The notes under the pieces were generated by a model. That model was not told the DNA's origin and did not search any database. It was given only the letters and a program-made list of their open reading frames with translations. A stretch of 64,000 nucleotides of DNA, taken from positions 503,102,594-503,166,593 of the forward strand of contig NC_064619.1 in assembly GCF_023898315.1 (NCBI RefSeq), in the 5' to 3' direction. A program made the position numbers and the translations under genes. Below are positions 22,915 through 32,667 of the stretch, piece after piece. Positions within the stretch are counted from its first letter, which is position 1; the number at the start of each line of letters is the position of its first letter. Origin of the DNA: Schistocerca nitens. Lineage: Eukaryota; Arthropoda; Insecta; Orthoptera; Acrididae.

Positions 22915-23150
22915 TGAGAACTTCTTTGCGGAGCAATCGCCGTCATAGTGTAGCTGAGGCGGAATACGGGGAACCAGCCCGCATTCTCCAAGGCAGATGG
23001 AAATCCGCCTAAAAACCATCCACAGACTGGCCGGCTCACCGGACCTCGACACGAATCCGTCCGGCGGATTCGTGCCGGGGACCGGCGCTCTTTCTCGCCC
23101 AGAAAGCCGTGCGTTACGCCGCACGGCCAACCGGACGGGCTAGTACAAGA
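22915..23150 (-). mobile_element. tRNA-like SINE (family 5)
   Basis: On the minus strand the head reads GGTTGGCCGTGCGGCGTAAC (A-box-like), followed by CGGCACGAATCCGCC (decayed B box), and then a GC-rich body with CCATCCACAGACTGGCCGGC on the plus strand. I recall this as a common repeat in Schistocerca. It abuts the family 1 SINE on its left and the mariner region on its right. Confidence 0.5.
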
Positions 23151-23262
23151 ATAGTTGGTCAAACTGTTATGAAGAGTGCTTCACGCGCTATGTGTAAAAA
23201 TGCGCACTCCGCGCTGAGGCGCTCAGTCTTGGCTTGGCAGCCGTTGAGAATGGAGCATAAAC

Positions 23263-24308
23263 TTGGATGTTACCGCCACGAGCGAACTGCACGTAGTTAT
23301 TCGGTTTTTGAATGCAAAGGGCACTGCGCCGATTGAAATCCTACGACAATTGACGGAAGTGCATGGTGAGTCGTGCATGTATGTAAAATATGTTCGTAAG
23401 TGGTGTAGAGAGTTTGTAGATGGTCGGACTGAAATTCACGGCGAACGAAATAGCGGGATACCGTCAATTTCTGAGGATACAGTGTTGAAGGTTGAGCAAA
23501 GCATGCGTGGAGATCGGCGGATCACTCTGGATGATCTCTGCTCGTTGGTTCCTGAGGTTTCCCGAAGCAACACTCATAGAATTTTAACGGAAACATTGAA
23601 CTACCGGAAGGTGTGCGCAAGATGGGTGTCATGCATGCTAACTGAGGACCACATGCGGCAACGAGTTGATGCTTCCGGCACATTTCTTCACCACCTTGCA
23701 GCTGAACAGGACAACTTTCTGGACTCAATTATCATGGGTTACGAAACGTGGGCACACCACTTTACACCTGAGACCAAGCAATAATCACGCCAGTGGCGGT
23801 ATCATTCTTCGTCAAAGCCGCGGAAATTCAAACAAACCCAGTCTGCCGGTAAAGTCATGACCACCATTTTTTGGGATTGGAAAGGGGTATTGTTGGTCGA
23901 CTTTATGCCCACTGGGACCACAATTAACGCTGCAAGACTCTGGAAAAACTCAAACGGACGATTCAGAACCGGAGAAGAGGAATGTTGAGCAAGGGCGTTC
24001 ACATTCTCCATCACAATGCTCGCCCACACATCGCTCGGCAAACCGTTGCTCTCCTGCAACAGTTTCAGTGGAACATAATCACCCACTCACCCTATGTTCC
24101 TCACTTGACATCCAGTGACTATCAGGTATTCCCTAAGATAAAAGAACATTTGGGCGGAAAGCGATTCATCTCCGACGGCGAGGTCAAAGAAGAGGTTCAT
24201 AGCTTTCTGAACAGCATGGCGGCAAGCTGGTATGACATGGGCATACAAAAACTGTCACAGCGTCTACAAAAATGTATCAACAGCAATGGCGATTATGTCG
24301 GCAAATAG
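23263..24308 (+). pseudogene. Mariner transposase, catalytically inactivated
   Basis: This is a nearly full-length mariner transposase (these are about 345 aa). An N-terminal HTH (VIRFLNAKGTAPIEILRQLT) is followed by RKWCREFVDGRTEIHGE, a second HTH (ITLDDLCSLVPEVSRSNTHR) and the DDD domain. The D34D triad is broken. The first Asp motif reads MGYETW (expected GDETW) near 23735, the second reads HHNARPH (expected HDNARPH) near 24015, and only the third (SSDY) remains. A stop replaces a codon after ETKQ near 23782, and a frameshift lies near 23960-23980, after which the frame from 23982 runs to the natural end near 24308. The WVPxML-type motif is WVSCML. It was once a cut-and-paste transposase and can no longer act. 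Terminal repeats are not obvious. Confidence 0.9.
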
Positions 24309-24616
24309 TTAAATGTTCAAGCTGTAAACTGATGTAAACCATTGTAGAAATAAACAGGTCTATGTACATATAAAAATAGGAGACATTTTTTGGATTATCC
24401 TGGTAAGTAACAATGTACATTAAGTGTAATTCGGAGTAGACGTATGCCCGTACAAAGTATTCTGCTCCGAAAGATCGTTCCCATCATATCCCTGATTACT
24501 GACTGAGCCGTAGCGGCTTCCATGAGGGCGCTCGACTGATTCTAATGGCGCCAGTTGCGGGTGCTTTCTATCGACACTGGCCCTCATCGTATCATCTCTG
24601 CTGGCTCATGTGTTCC

Positions 24617-24818
24617 AAAAAAATGGTTCAAATGGCTCTGAGCACTATGGGACTCAACTTCTGAGGTCATTAGTCCCCTAGAACTTAGAACTAGTTAAAC
24701 CTAACTAACCTAAGGACATCACAAACATCCATGCCCGAGGCAGGATTCGAACCTGCGACCGTAGCGGTCCTGCGGTTCCAGACTGCAGCGCCTTTAACCG
24801 CACGGCCACTTCGGCCGG
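24617..24818 (-). mobile_element. tRNA-derived SINE (family 1), young subfamily
   Basis: Perfect 12-bp target duplication CTCATGTGTTCC at 24605-24616 and 24819-24830. Shares subfamily bases with the copies at 12825 and 44931. It has a short A-rich start at 24617-24623 on the plus strand. Confidence 0.97.
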
Positions 24819-25487
24819 CTCATGTGTTCCCTCTGGCATTGTGTGGTGGCGAGTGGTGTGTTGGACACGGAGCTGGACGGGTATGCCTGAGTACTCGGCG
24901 TTCTGGTGATTGCGGCGTGTTAAAACTGTTGATGTTGGGCTATGCGGGCCACGTTTTCCTGCAGCGTTGACCGTTGTTGCTAGTGAGTTTAGTGGGCAAG
25001 GAGCGGCTCTCGTCACGTGCATCTTGGTTACAAGATGCATCAGTCAACTGTGGTGTGCTGAATACGCCAAGCTGCATTGAAAACTAATTAACAGGAACGA
25101 ACAGCAGAGCAATATTATCTAATGTCTACATGGAGCTCTGAAGCTATTGGACTGCTTGGCATCTGTTTGAAATTATCTACGAAAATTGTTTAGTGAGTAC
25201 TGAACTTAAAGACTGTTAATTCTGCGTGGAGTGAATTGGTCAGGAATCCAGTTTCATATGACTTTCGATGACGCCTTTTGGGCTGTGTGCCTCAACCTCA
25301 GAGCTAGTATTTTGCAATGTTAATCTTGTATTTGAAATCATGGTTTGTTATTATTGAGCAATTAATACTACTGATTATAATTTCTGTATTTTGTAGCCCG
25401 TCTCATGGCTCTTCCTGGGGCGAGTTATTGCATCTGGCCTGTAACTCAAGTTGTGTGCGGTGAGCCTAAAGGTACGCAAGAGTGGGC

Positions 25488-25490
<3 letters not shown>

Positions 25491-25533
<43 letters not shown>
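25491..25533. repeat. (GT)n microsatellite
   Basis: About 21 uninterrupted GT units. Confidence 0.97.
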
Positions 25534-25537
<4 letters not shown>

Positions 25538-25614
25538 CTTGTATTTGCACACTCTCTTCCTCCGAGTTGTGGAGCCCTTCGGTTTATAGGTTTACAGTTA
25601 AACCGGCCATCTGT

Positions 25615-25815
25615 TAAAATGGTTCAAATGGCTCTGAGCTCTATGGGACTTAACATCTGAGGTCATCAGTCCTCTAGAACTTAGAACTACGTAAACCTAA
25701 CTAATCTAAGGACATGACCCACATCCATGCCCGAGGCAGGATTCGAACCTGCGACCGTAGCAGTCGCGCCGTTCTGTACTGAAGCGCCTAGAACCGCTCG
25801 GCCACAGCGGCCGGC
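25615..25815 (-). mobile_element. tRNA-derived SINE (family 1)
   Basis: Perfect 12-bp target duplication CCGGCCATCTGT at 25603-25614 and 25816-25827. Full-length with intact B box (GATTCGAACC on plus). The target site itself resembles the CCGGCC end of the SINE. Confidence 0.96.
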
Positions 25816-25827
25816 CCGGCCATCTGT

Positions 25828-27032
25828 CATTTCATGAGTATCCCAATTACTGTTCTATTATTTCCTATGAGGCCCCAACAAAGGTATAACTTGAGCTCTT
25901 AACTCTCGTTTGAATTATTATGTAATTATGCCTCTAAATGACCTTGTACATTCCTTCTTGTTATTGCTGGGAAGGTTAACGTGCAATGTTATTAGCGGGC
26001 CACTCCTCATACTGAAGTTTAAGTAGTCGAATTTTCAATTTCCCCGTTAGATTTTACTGTATGCTAACTTTTATCAAACTTGTTTTGCTGTTTGTTGTTT
26101 GGTATATGTTGACACCCTTGTATCGGTAGCAGCTGACGCGTTGCTATATGGTCCGGGGCAGGACGCGTTTTCCTTCTGCTTTGGCGGCATCCCGTCATTT
26201 CACGAGGCCTAAGTGTTGGCGGGTCACACGCGATTCTGCGGATCTCCCTTTCCAGCCTCAAGTTTAGCAGTTTGTTATTCTTTTGGTATAGTGCCACGAC
26301 GGGGGTGTCGCCGGATTAGGAAGTAATTGACGCAGTAATTCTGTTACTGTAAGGCCCTTTTGGGCGTGTGATGAAAGTCTTTGTTCAAACTGAGCACTGA
26401 GTCTCTGATTTCCTTAAAAATGTAAAGGCTTAATTACCATAAATATTTTAACTGTGTTTTAGAGTCCCGGTAGTTTATTTATTTACTTATGGCGATTCAT
26501 ATGTAACAGGCTTGTGGCCAATCAATAAAGTATTACTGTTGCTTCGGTTTTAGATGTGGGTAGCATTTGGACAGCTTGGCAGTACTTTGTCTATATCAGG
26601 GCAGAATAACCAGTGGAACTGTATGCATTTTAATGCTTTTTTATTTCATGTTTGTTGAACTTACGTTCAGGTACCGTTGTGGGCTACCCCACGGTTGTGG
26701 TCTAGATACGAGGACAGAGTGCCACCGGAGGTTTATTTTATTAATTGTTTGTTGTGGGGCCTCCATTATGTAGCACCCACTTGACACCTTTTGACTACTA
26801 TTTGCAATTTTATGTATAATGCAAATGTCCTTATTATTGTGAATTTGATTTCGAAATTTTAACAATCTGTATTTATTTCGCAAAAATCTTGGTAACTGCC
26901 AGCTGACTCTCGATTAAATTGTTATTAAATAAAAATATTTGTTAGGGAATGACAAATGGCGCATGAAGTTGGGCCATCCTTCCACGTGTTTTCCTTAAAA
27001 TAATCCCGATCCTTGTTCTTGGTCTCACTAAT
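25828..27032. other. Unassigned AT-rich DNA
   Basis: Nothing recognisable until the terminal repeat at 27033-27053. Confidence 0.5.
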
Positions 27033-27053
27033 CATTCCTCCTTGGACACCCTG

Positions 27054-27839
27054 AGTAACAAAGTTAAAATGAGCATAACGAAAAGAAATAAACCACAAGT
27101 ATATCCTGCATCCGATAGTTCAAATTAAATAAGTAGACAGAATACGAGACAAAACTGAGCACATACACTAGAGAAATGGGGTTAAAACGCCACCAATAAA
27201 ACTGCGTTAGGTTTTTATATGCAAAAAGAGGAACGTAACATTGGTAGCTTGGCGAGCAGCTAATAATTTTACACGCAGTTCAAAAAAGTGAATGACTAGA
27301 TATTTTTGATGAACTGGTGATTTATATTACTAAACTGAAGGGAACCAGATAAACTCCTCAGGGAGCAATGGATGCATATTTTAATATTTACGACAGTCTC
27401 TTCGGTGGAGGTAGCCGCTGAGCCCAGTTTATGAGCTCCTGTTGGTGATGGGGTCTCACTGCGGTCGAATACCGCACTGCACCATTCCGGCTGAGTCTTC
27501 TAAGCAATTGCCCAGCTGACGTAGACACCCCTGAGTGCCGTCTGGATCAAGCCGTCTCTTCTGAAGCTGTGGCCATTCGTATAAAAATCTCGCATCGTGA
27601 ATTGCAGCGCCATCAGCCATCGTAAATGTGTACCGTACCGATCTTTCCTGTTTCCTTTTACTGTGAACATCATACTCTGTTTTAAATATGGCCACACTAC
27701 TTTAACGACCTGTACTCTATTTCTGTGTTACAAGAATACTTTTATTTTAAATTTAACCTATTTCAGGATCCTTACAAGTAAATATAAGTGTTAAAAGGAC
27801 GCAAGCACCTAGTGCAAAGAACAGACAAAAAAATTACAG
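27054..27839. other. Unassigned DNA
   Basis: No gene or element recognised. Confidence 0.5.
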
Positions 27840-28600
27840 TTACATCTACATCTAAATGACAATTCTGCGATTCATAGTTAAGTGCCTGCCAGAGTGTTCA
27901 TCGACCACCTTCAATCTGTATCTCTACCATTTCACTCCCGAAAAGCATGCAGGAAAAACGGAAAGTTAAGTCTCTCAGCTCTGATTTCACTTGTTTTGTT
28001 ACAATGATCATTTCTCCCCATGTAGGTGGGTGCCAACAAAGTATATTTGGAATCGGAGGAGGAAGTTGATGAGCGAAGTATCATGAGAAGATTCTGCCGC
28101 AACGAAAAACGCCTTTATTTTAAAGATAGCCACCCCAGTTCGCGTCTCATATCTGTTGCACTCTCTCCCCAATTTCGAGACAGTGCAAAACGAGTTGCCC
28201 TTCTTTGGACTTTTCCGATACCCTCCATCAATCTCACTTGCTGCGGATCCCACACGGCGCAGGAATACTCCTGAAGAGGAGGAACAAGCGTAGTGTGTGC
28301 AGTGTCTTTGGTAGACCCGTTGGATTAGTCAAGTGTTTTGCCAATAATTCGCAGTGTTTGATTCGCTTTCTCTCATGATTATCTCTGTGATCGTTCCAGA
28401 TTAAGTTATTAGTAATTGTAAACCACTACGTATTTAGCTAAATTTACAGCATTTAGATTTCTGTTATCTATGTGTAACAGAAATTTACTGACTTTCTGTT
28501 AGTACTCACGTGGATGACTTCACACTTTCAATTATTTAGTTGCAATTGCCATTTTTCGCAGCACACAGATACTTAAGACTGCTGCCATGTACATAACGCC
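27840..28600 (-). mobile_element. Jockey-like LINE, 5'-truncated 3' end
   Basis: Begins on the plus strand with ACATCTACATCTAAATG, the reverse complement of the TAGATGTAGATG-type tail on which these LINEs end. The minus strand then encodes pieces of the RT C-terminal region (a frame at 28253-28008 contains RECNRYETRTGVAIFKIKAF). The same stretch aligns with the split fragment at 5365-6185. It ends near 28600 with no RT core, a typical 5' truncation. The family name is from recall; the tail and the internal match are visible. Confidence 0.7.
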
Positions 28601-29450
28601 TTATTCCTGTTGTCAGGTTACTAGTGACATCACGCTGTGGTATGTTATTGAACGAACAGTTCTAAATAAAGGAGTATATGAAGGGTGGCTACACGGTAGG
28701 CTAGAGTAACTAGCAAGCAACACATTGTCGATTCGCTGTTGCATGCCATACACTTCTTTACTTTGAACAGTCGGCTGCCATATCAGTATGTGACGCTGAT
28801 AGCAGCGTGACAACGCAGGTACATCGGAATGGGGAGGCCCTCAAATTCCGTCGATGCTCCTAATTTGTACTCTTGTGACTTTCCGGTTTCCACACTTGAT
28901 AACAAAAGTTTATGTGACTTTAGGTTTTCCTGGTGTAGGAAATTTTAAATTTTTCTTGGGTATTCACCCGGGAGGCACCGTCCAGAGGGCGCGATATTTC
29001 GGCAAGACGACTTCTCGCCATCTTCAGGCGTTCTCTATCAGATTGCGAGAGTGTTCTTGGTTGCCAATTGTAACGTTCCCTGGCAACACTCACACTATTA
29101 ATAAACTAAAATTTAATTGTACTATATACGCCGCTATGACGCAATTTGTATATACTGTAATTATTTAACAAAAAATATTATTTAATTTTGTGTAAAGGAC
29201 ATTCGTTATTATTGTAATATAATCTGTAGTAATATTCTCGATGTATTTATGATTGTAATATTTCTATACTCATAATGTAATTGCAAAATGTGTCAATATC
29301 TGCGATAGCAAAAATGTAAAATTCAGCCACAGAGGAAAATAATGTTGTAAGATTACAAAGAGAAGTTAATGGTCAGCAATAATATAAATAACACCGCATG
29401 GTGTGCGTCTTTGTCGTCTTCCTGGAGAGCTGAAAGTGAGAGGAACCTGT
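28601..29450. other. Unassigned DNA carrying one copy of the stem-loop motif
   Basis: At 28997-29027 the minus strand reads CCTGAAGATGGCGAG...CTTGCCGAAATATCG, the stem-loop also found in the 57.6-kb hairpin. The remainder is AT-rich and unassigned. Confidence 0.5.
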
Positions 29451-30241
29451 TGTAGGGAAGCAGCCTACCCATGCCGTAGTAAATTCACATCAGTCTTTCC
29501 ATTGTGTGCCAGCCAGTCCGCTGTGACTATCTCTGACGTCATAAATGTTGCGCAATACTTTAAAAATCAAATAAATAACCTAAAATGTTTCTAGCATGTC
29601 AGGAGTAATACTAAATTAATATGTGTTGAATATCAGTTCGATAACTTTAGCCATTTTCGAAATTTGGGCGTTTTTCTGTAAAAATCATTGGCGCAACAGA
29701 AAAGAGCTAGAGACTTCAAAATTTATAATTAGATTCCTTTTTCATAAATATTTAATAGAAACAGTATTCTGGATCTCACAATTTAAGATTTTAGTCGAAA
29801 TTCAATATTTTCTGGTTTTTGTCTTAAAACTTCAGGAAGCAAGATAGATTAAGTAGGCTAATAAATAAGGCTAGGATGTTTATATTTAAGTAGATTGGAG
29901 ATCCGCTATAACTATGAAGATGTGAGAAGTTTCATTTGAATACCTATAAAACTATAGCGATAGCGTATCTCCAAAGGGCCAGTTCAGAACTCGTCTACTG
30001 CGTGCATTGTAATTAAATTAATTCTCTCGCCCAAAATATTTAACTTAGCCACGTCAAAATTTTATTATCAATACTTACCTGCGTGCTGAATGCACATTTA
30101 AATTAAGAGCTTCATCGGCCATCAGCAAGAGAAGCTATGATTTATTAGGTAACTTAAAGTGGTGCATTACTAGCCCAGCGGCTAGTCGGGAGAGCCGATT
30201 TGATCAGGCGTTCCCTTAGCCATCCGCACCGCGGCTTTATA

Positions 30242-31495
30242 CACTCCTGGAAATTGAAATAAGAACACCGTGAATTCATTGTCCCAGGAAGGGGAAACTG
30301 TATTGACACATTCCTGGGGTCAGATACATTACATGATCACACTGACAGAACCACAGGCAGACACAGGCAACAGAGCGTGCACAATGTCGGCACTAGTACA
30401 GTGTATATCCACCTTTCGCAGCAATGCAGGCTGCTATTCTCCCATGGAGACGATCGTAGAGATGCTGGATGTAGTCCTGTGGAACGGCTTGCCATGCCAT
30501 TTCCACCTGGCGCCTCAGTTGGACCAGCGTTCGTGCTGGACGCGCAGACCGCGTGAGACGACGCTTCATCCAGTCCCAAACATGCTCAATGGGGGACAGA
30601 TCCGGAGATCTTGCTGGCCAGGGTAGTGGACTTACACCTTCTAGAGCACGCTGGGTGGCACGGGATACATGCGGACGTGCATTGTCCTGTTGGAACAGGA
30701 AGTTCCCTTGCCGGTCTAGGAATGGTAGAACGATGGGTTCGATGACGGATACGACCATCATTGGCACCAAGGCAGAAGCGACTCTCATCGCTGAAGACGA
30801 CACGTCTCCATTCGTCCCTCAATTCACGCCTGTCGCGACACCACTGGAGGCGGGCTGCACGATGTTGGGGCGTGAGCGGAAGACGGCCGAACGGTGTGCG
30901 GGACCGTAGCCCAGCTTCATGGAGACGGTTGCGAATGGTCCTCGCCGATACCCCAGGAGCAACAGTGTCCCTAATTTGCTAAGAAGTGGCGGTGCGGTCC
31001 CCTACGGCACTGTGTAGGATCCTACGGTCTTGGCGTGCATCCGTGCGTCGCTGCGGTCCGGTTCCAGGTCGACGGGCACGTGCACCTTCCGCCGACCACT
31101 GGCGACAACATCGATGTACTGTGGAGACCTCACGCCCCACGTGTTGAGCAATTCGGCGGTACGTCCACCCGGCCTCCCGCATGCCCACTATACGCCCTCG
31201 CTCAAAGTCCGTCAACTGCACATACGGTTCACGTCCACGCTGTCGCGGCATGCTACCAGTGTTAAAGACTGCGATGGAGCTCCGTATGCCACGGCAAACT
31301 GGCTGACACTGACGGCGGCGGTGCACAAATGCTGCGCAGCTAGCGCCATTCGACGGCCAACACCGCGGTTCCTGGTGTGTCCGCTGTGCCGTGCGTGTGA
31401 TCATTGCTTGTACAGCCCTCTCGCAGTGTCCGGAGCAAGTATGGTGGGTCTGACACACCGGTGTCAATGTGTTCTTTTTTCCATTTCCAGGAGTG
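30242..31495 (-). mobile_element. Tc1-like DNA transposon in the left LTR
   Basis: Terminal inverted repeats CACTCCTGGAAATTGAAATA (left) and the reverse complement of TTTTTTCCATTTCCAGGAGTG (right). A duplicated TA lies at 30240-30241 and 31496-31497. The right LTR shows the empty site (GGCTTTATATATAAGAACG), which proves the insertion. Length is 1254 bp, somewhat short for the family because part of the transposase gene is missing. Confidence 0.97.
30393..31252 (-). pseudogene. Tc1-like transposase with internal deletion
   Basis: The minus strand starts with MPRQRGREPYVQLTDFERGR near 31252, then WTYRRIAQHVGREVSTVHRC (HTH). A nonsense codon follows ATS near 30979, and the continuation is in frame. 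VVFSDESRFCLGANDGR carries the first catalytic Asp. Shortly after this, sequence is missing and the frame changes, resuming at IEPIVLPFLDRQGNFLF. The second Asp (QQDNARPH) and the Glu (SPDLSPIEHVW) are present, as is a normal C-terminus. By comparison with the usual spacing, roughly 50 residues between the first and second Asp are gone. It is non-functional despite keeping all three acidic motifs. Confidence 0.9.
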
Positions 31496-32230
31496 TATAT
31501 AAGAACGCTGCGCGAGGAAGCAAGGCCCCAGTTCTCTCCAGATGCTGAATAGCACGTCATCTGTGTCGGGAGTCGCGTCGCGTCGGTATCATTGCTACAA
31601 ACAGCCTCGGATGCCGTATTAAGTTACTCGGAATACGCGTAACCATGAAATCATTTTCGAGTGAAGTGTTAATTCTGGGTTGACTTTAATTATCGATCTT
31701 CAGTTTGCATATGTCGTATTTTCACGTGCCGCCGCGGGACAAACGTTCTACCATTATTTAGCGTGGCGTTTGATGAACCTAATCATCAAATTATGGCGAG
31801 CATTCATTTAAATATTTAACTTGGACGGTTATAGTGGCATCAGCGCATTAGACTCTGAACTGCTCTGTTAGTTAGATTGTGTGGATTCTTTTGTTTTCAT
31901 CTGTGACTTTCAGAATACAGAACGTTTTTTTTTTTTCGACCGTTTTGGTTATAAATCCCGGACAATCTCCTAATTCCTCAGAGCTATAAGCTGTATCTAT
32001 AAGTGTATTCTCAGATGAAGTGGGCACTAGGAATTCTAATTACAGGCTTCACGTTTTGCTAATCACTTTCTGGTAGCCAATATTGTAGTTAGAGAGCCAG
32101 TGTTGAGAACGGCGAAAGACAGCATAAATAACATTCTAAATAATAGGAACTGGTTTAACATTCTACAAACCTAACATTTATAGAAACAACATAAAATTAA
32201 CATAAATAAATCCACCCGCCGCCCCACATA

Positions 32231-32248
32231 TGGTGCATCGGCCTGGAA
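32231..32248 (+). promoter_or_regulatory. Primer-binding site matching tRNA-Gly 3' end
   Basis: TGGTGCATCGGCCTGGAA begins 2 nt after the LTR. It is complementary to the 3' end of a eukaryotic tRNA-Gly(GCC) (acceptor end CCGATGCACCA) at 17 of 18 positions, counted against the tRNA sequence as I know it. This would prime minus-strand DNA synthesis. Confidence 0.85.
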
Positions 32249-32667
32249 AAAAACTGTAACAAACTGAGTAGAAGTGAAAGTGATTTTTAAATATTCGGAT
32301 TCGGGTGTGAAATGCGACACGCAACTGAGTAATAGAACAGTGAGAGTGTTACGTGTGCATGTGTACGACGCAATTGGATTAACAACGCATCTGGATTGAC
32401 GGAGCTGGCACCGAGTCTAGCGGCGCTGCCGGCATCGAGAGAAGCCAGTTTCGCCTCACCGCAGTCGTCTGCCGGAGCAACCGGAGTCGCGCCTGCCATT
32501 GCGGGCCTCACAGCAGCCGTCGGAGTGCCGTCTGCAATTCAGCGAGCTGTGTCGCATCAGTAATCCTGGTACGCCACGCCGGTAACGCCATACGTCGTGC
32601 AGAAGGAACTAAGTTAAGTGAAAAGCTGTTAAAAATTTTACTAACCTGCACTAAAAGACTGTCGGCG
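32249..32667 (+). other. 5' leader between PBS and gag
   Basis: About 420 bp of untranslated leader with a GC-rich centre (32395-32530). No conserved signal is recognised; a packaging signal would be expected in this region. Confidence 0.5.

Larger units (their letters stand above)
20737..27053 (+). mobile_element. DNA transposon defined by matching terminal inverted repeats (possible)
   Basis: CAGGGTGTCCCAGGAGGAAG at 20737 matches the reverse complement of the sequence ending at 27053 (CAGGGTGTCCAAGGAGGAAT), 18 of 20 bases. A transposase relic begins about 280 bp inside the left end. The 6.3 kb between contains SINEs at 22714, 24617 and 25615, another SINE-like repeat, and a mariner. The ends may belong to one element swollen by insertions or to two separate elements. 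The left end with its relic is firm; the pairing is less certain. Confidence 0.5.
29451..32228 (+). repeat. Left (5') LTR, interrupted by a Tc1-like element
   Basis: Matches the right LTR from end to end once the Tc1-like insertion and its duplicated TA (1256 bp) are removed: 1522 bp against 1521 bp. TG...CA termini. The TATA-like promoter stretch is exactly where the insertion sits. AATAAATAAGG occurs at about 29861 and AACATAAATAAATCC near the 3' end. Confidence 0.95.

Noticed and set aside
25405..25660. Cys/Val-rich frames
   Set aside because: They translate the GT microsatellite.
30270..31548. Plus-strand frames of 118-172 codons over the Tc1-like element
   Set aside because: They lie opposite the transposase on the minus strand and carry no motifs; antisense shadows.
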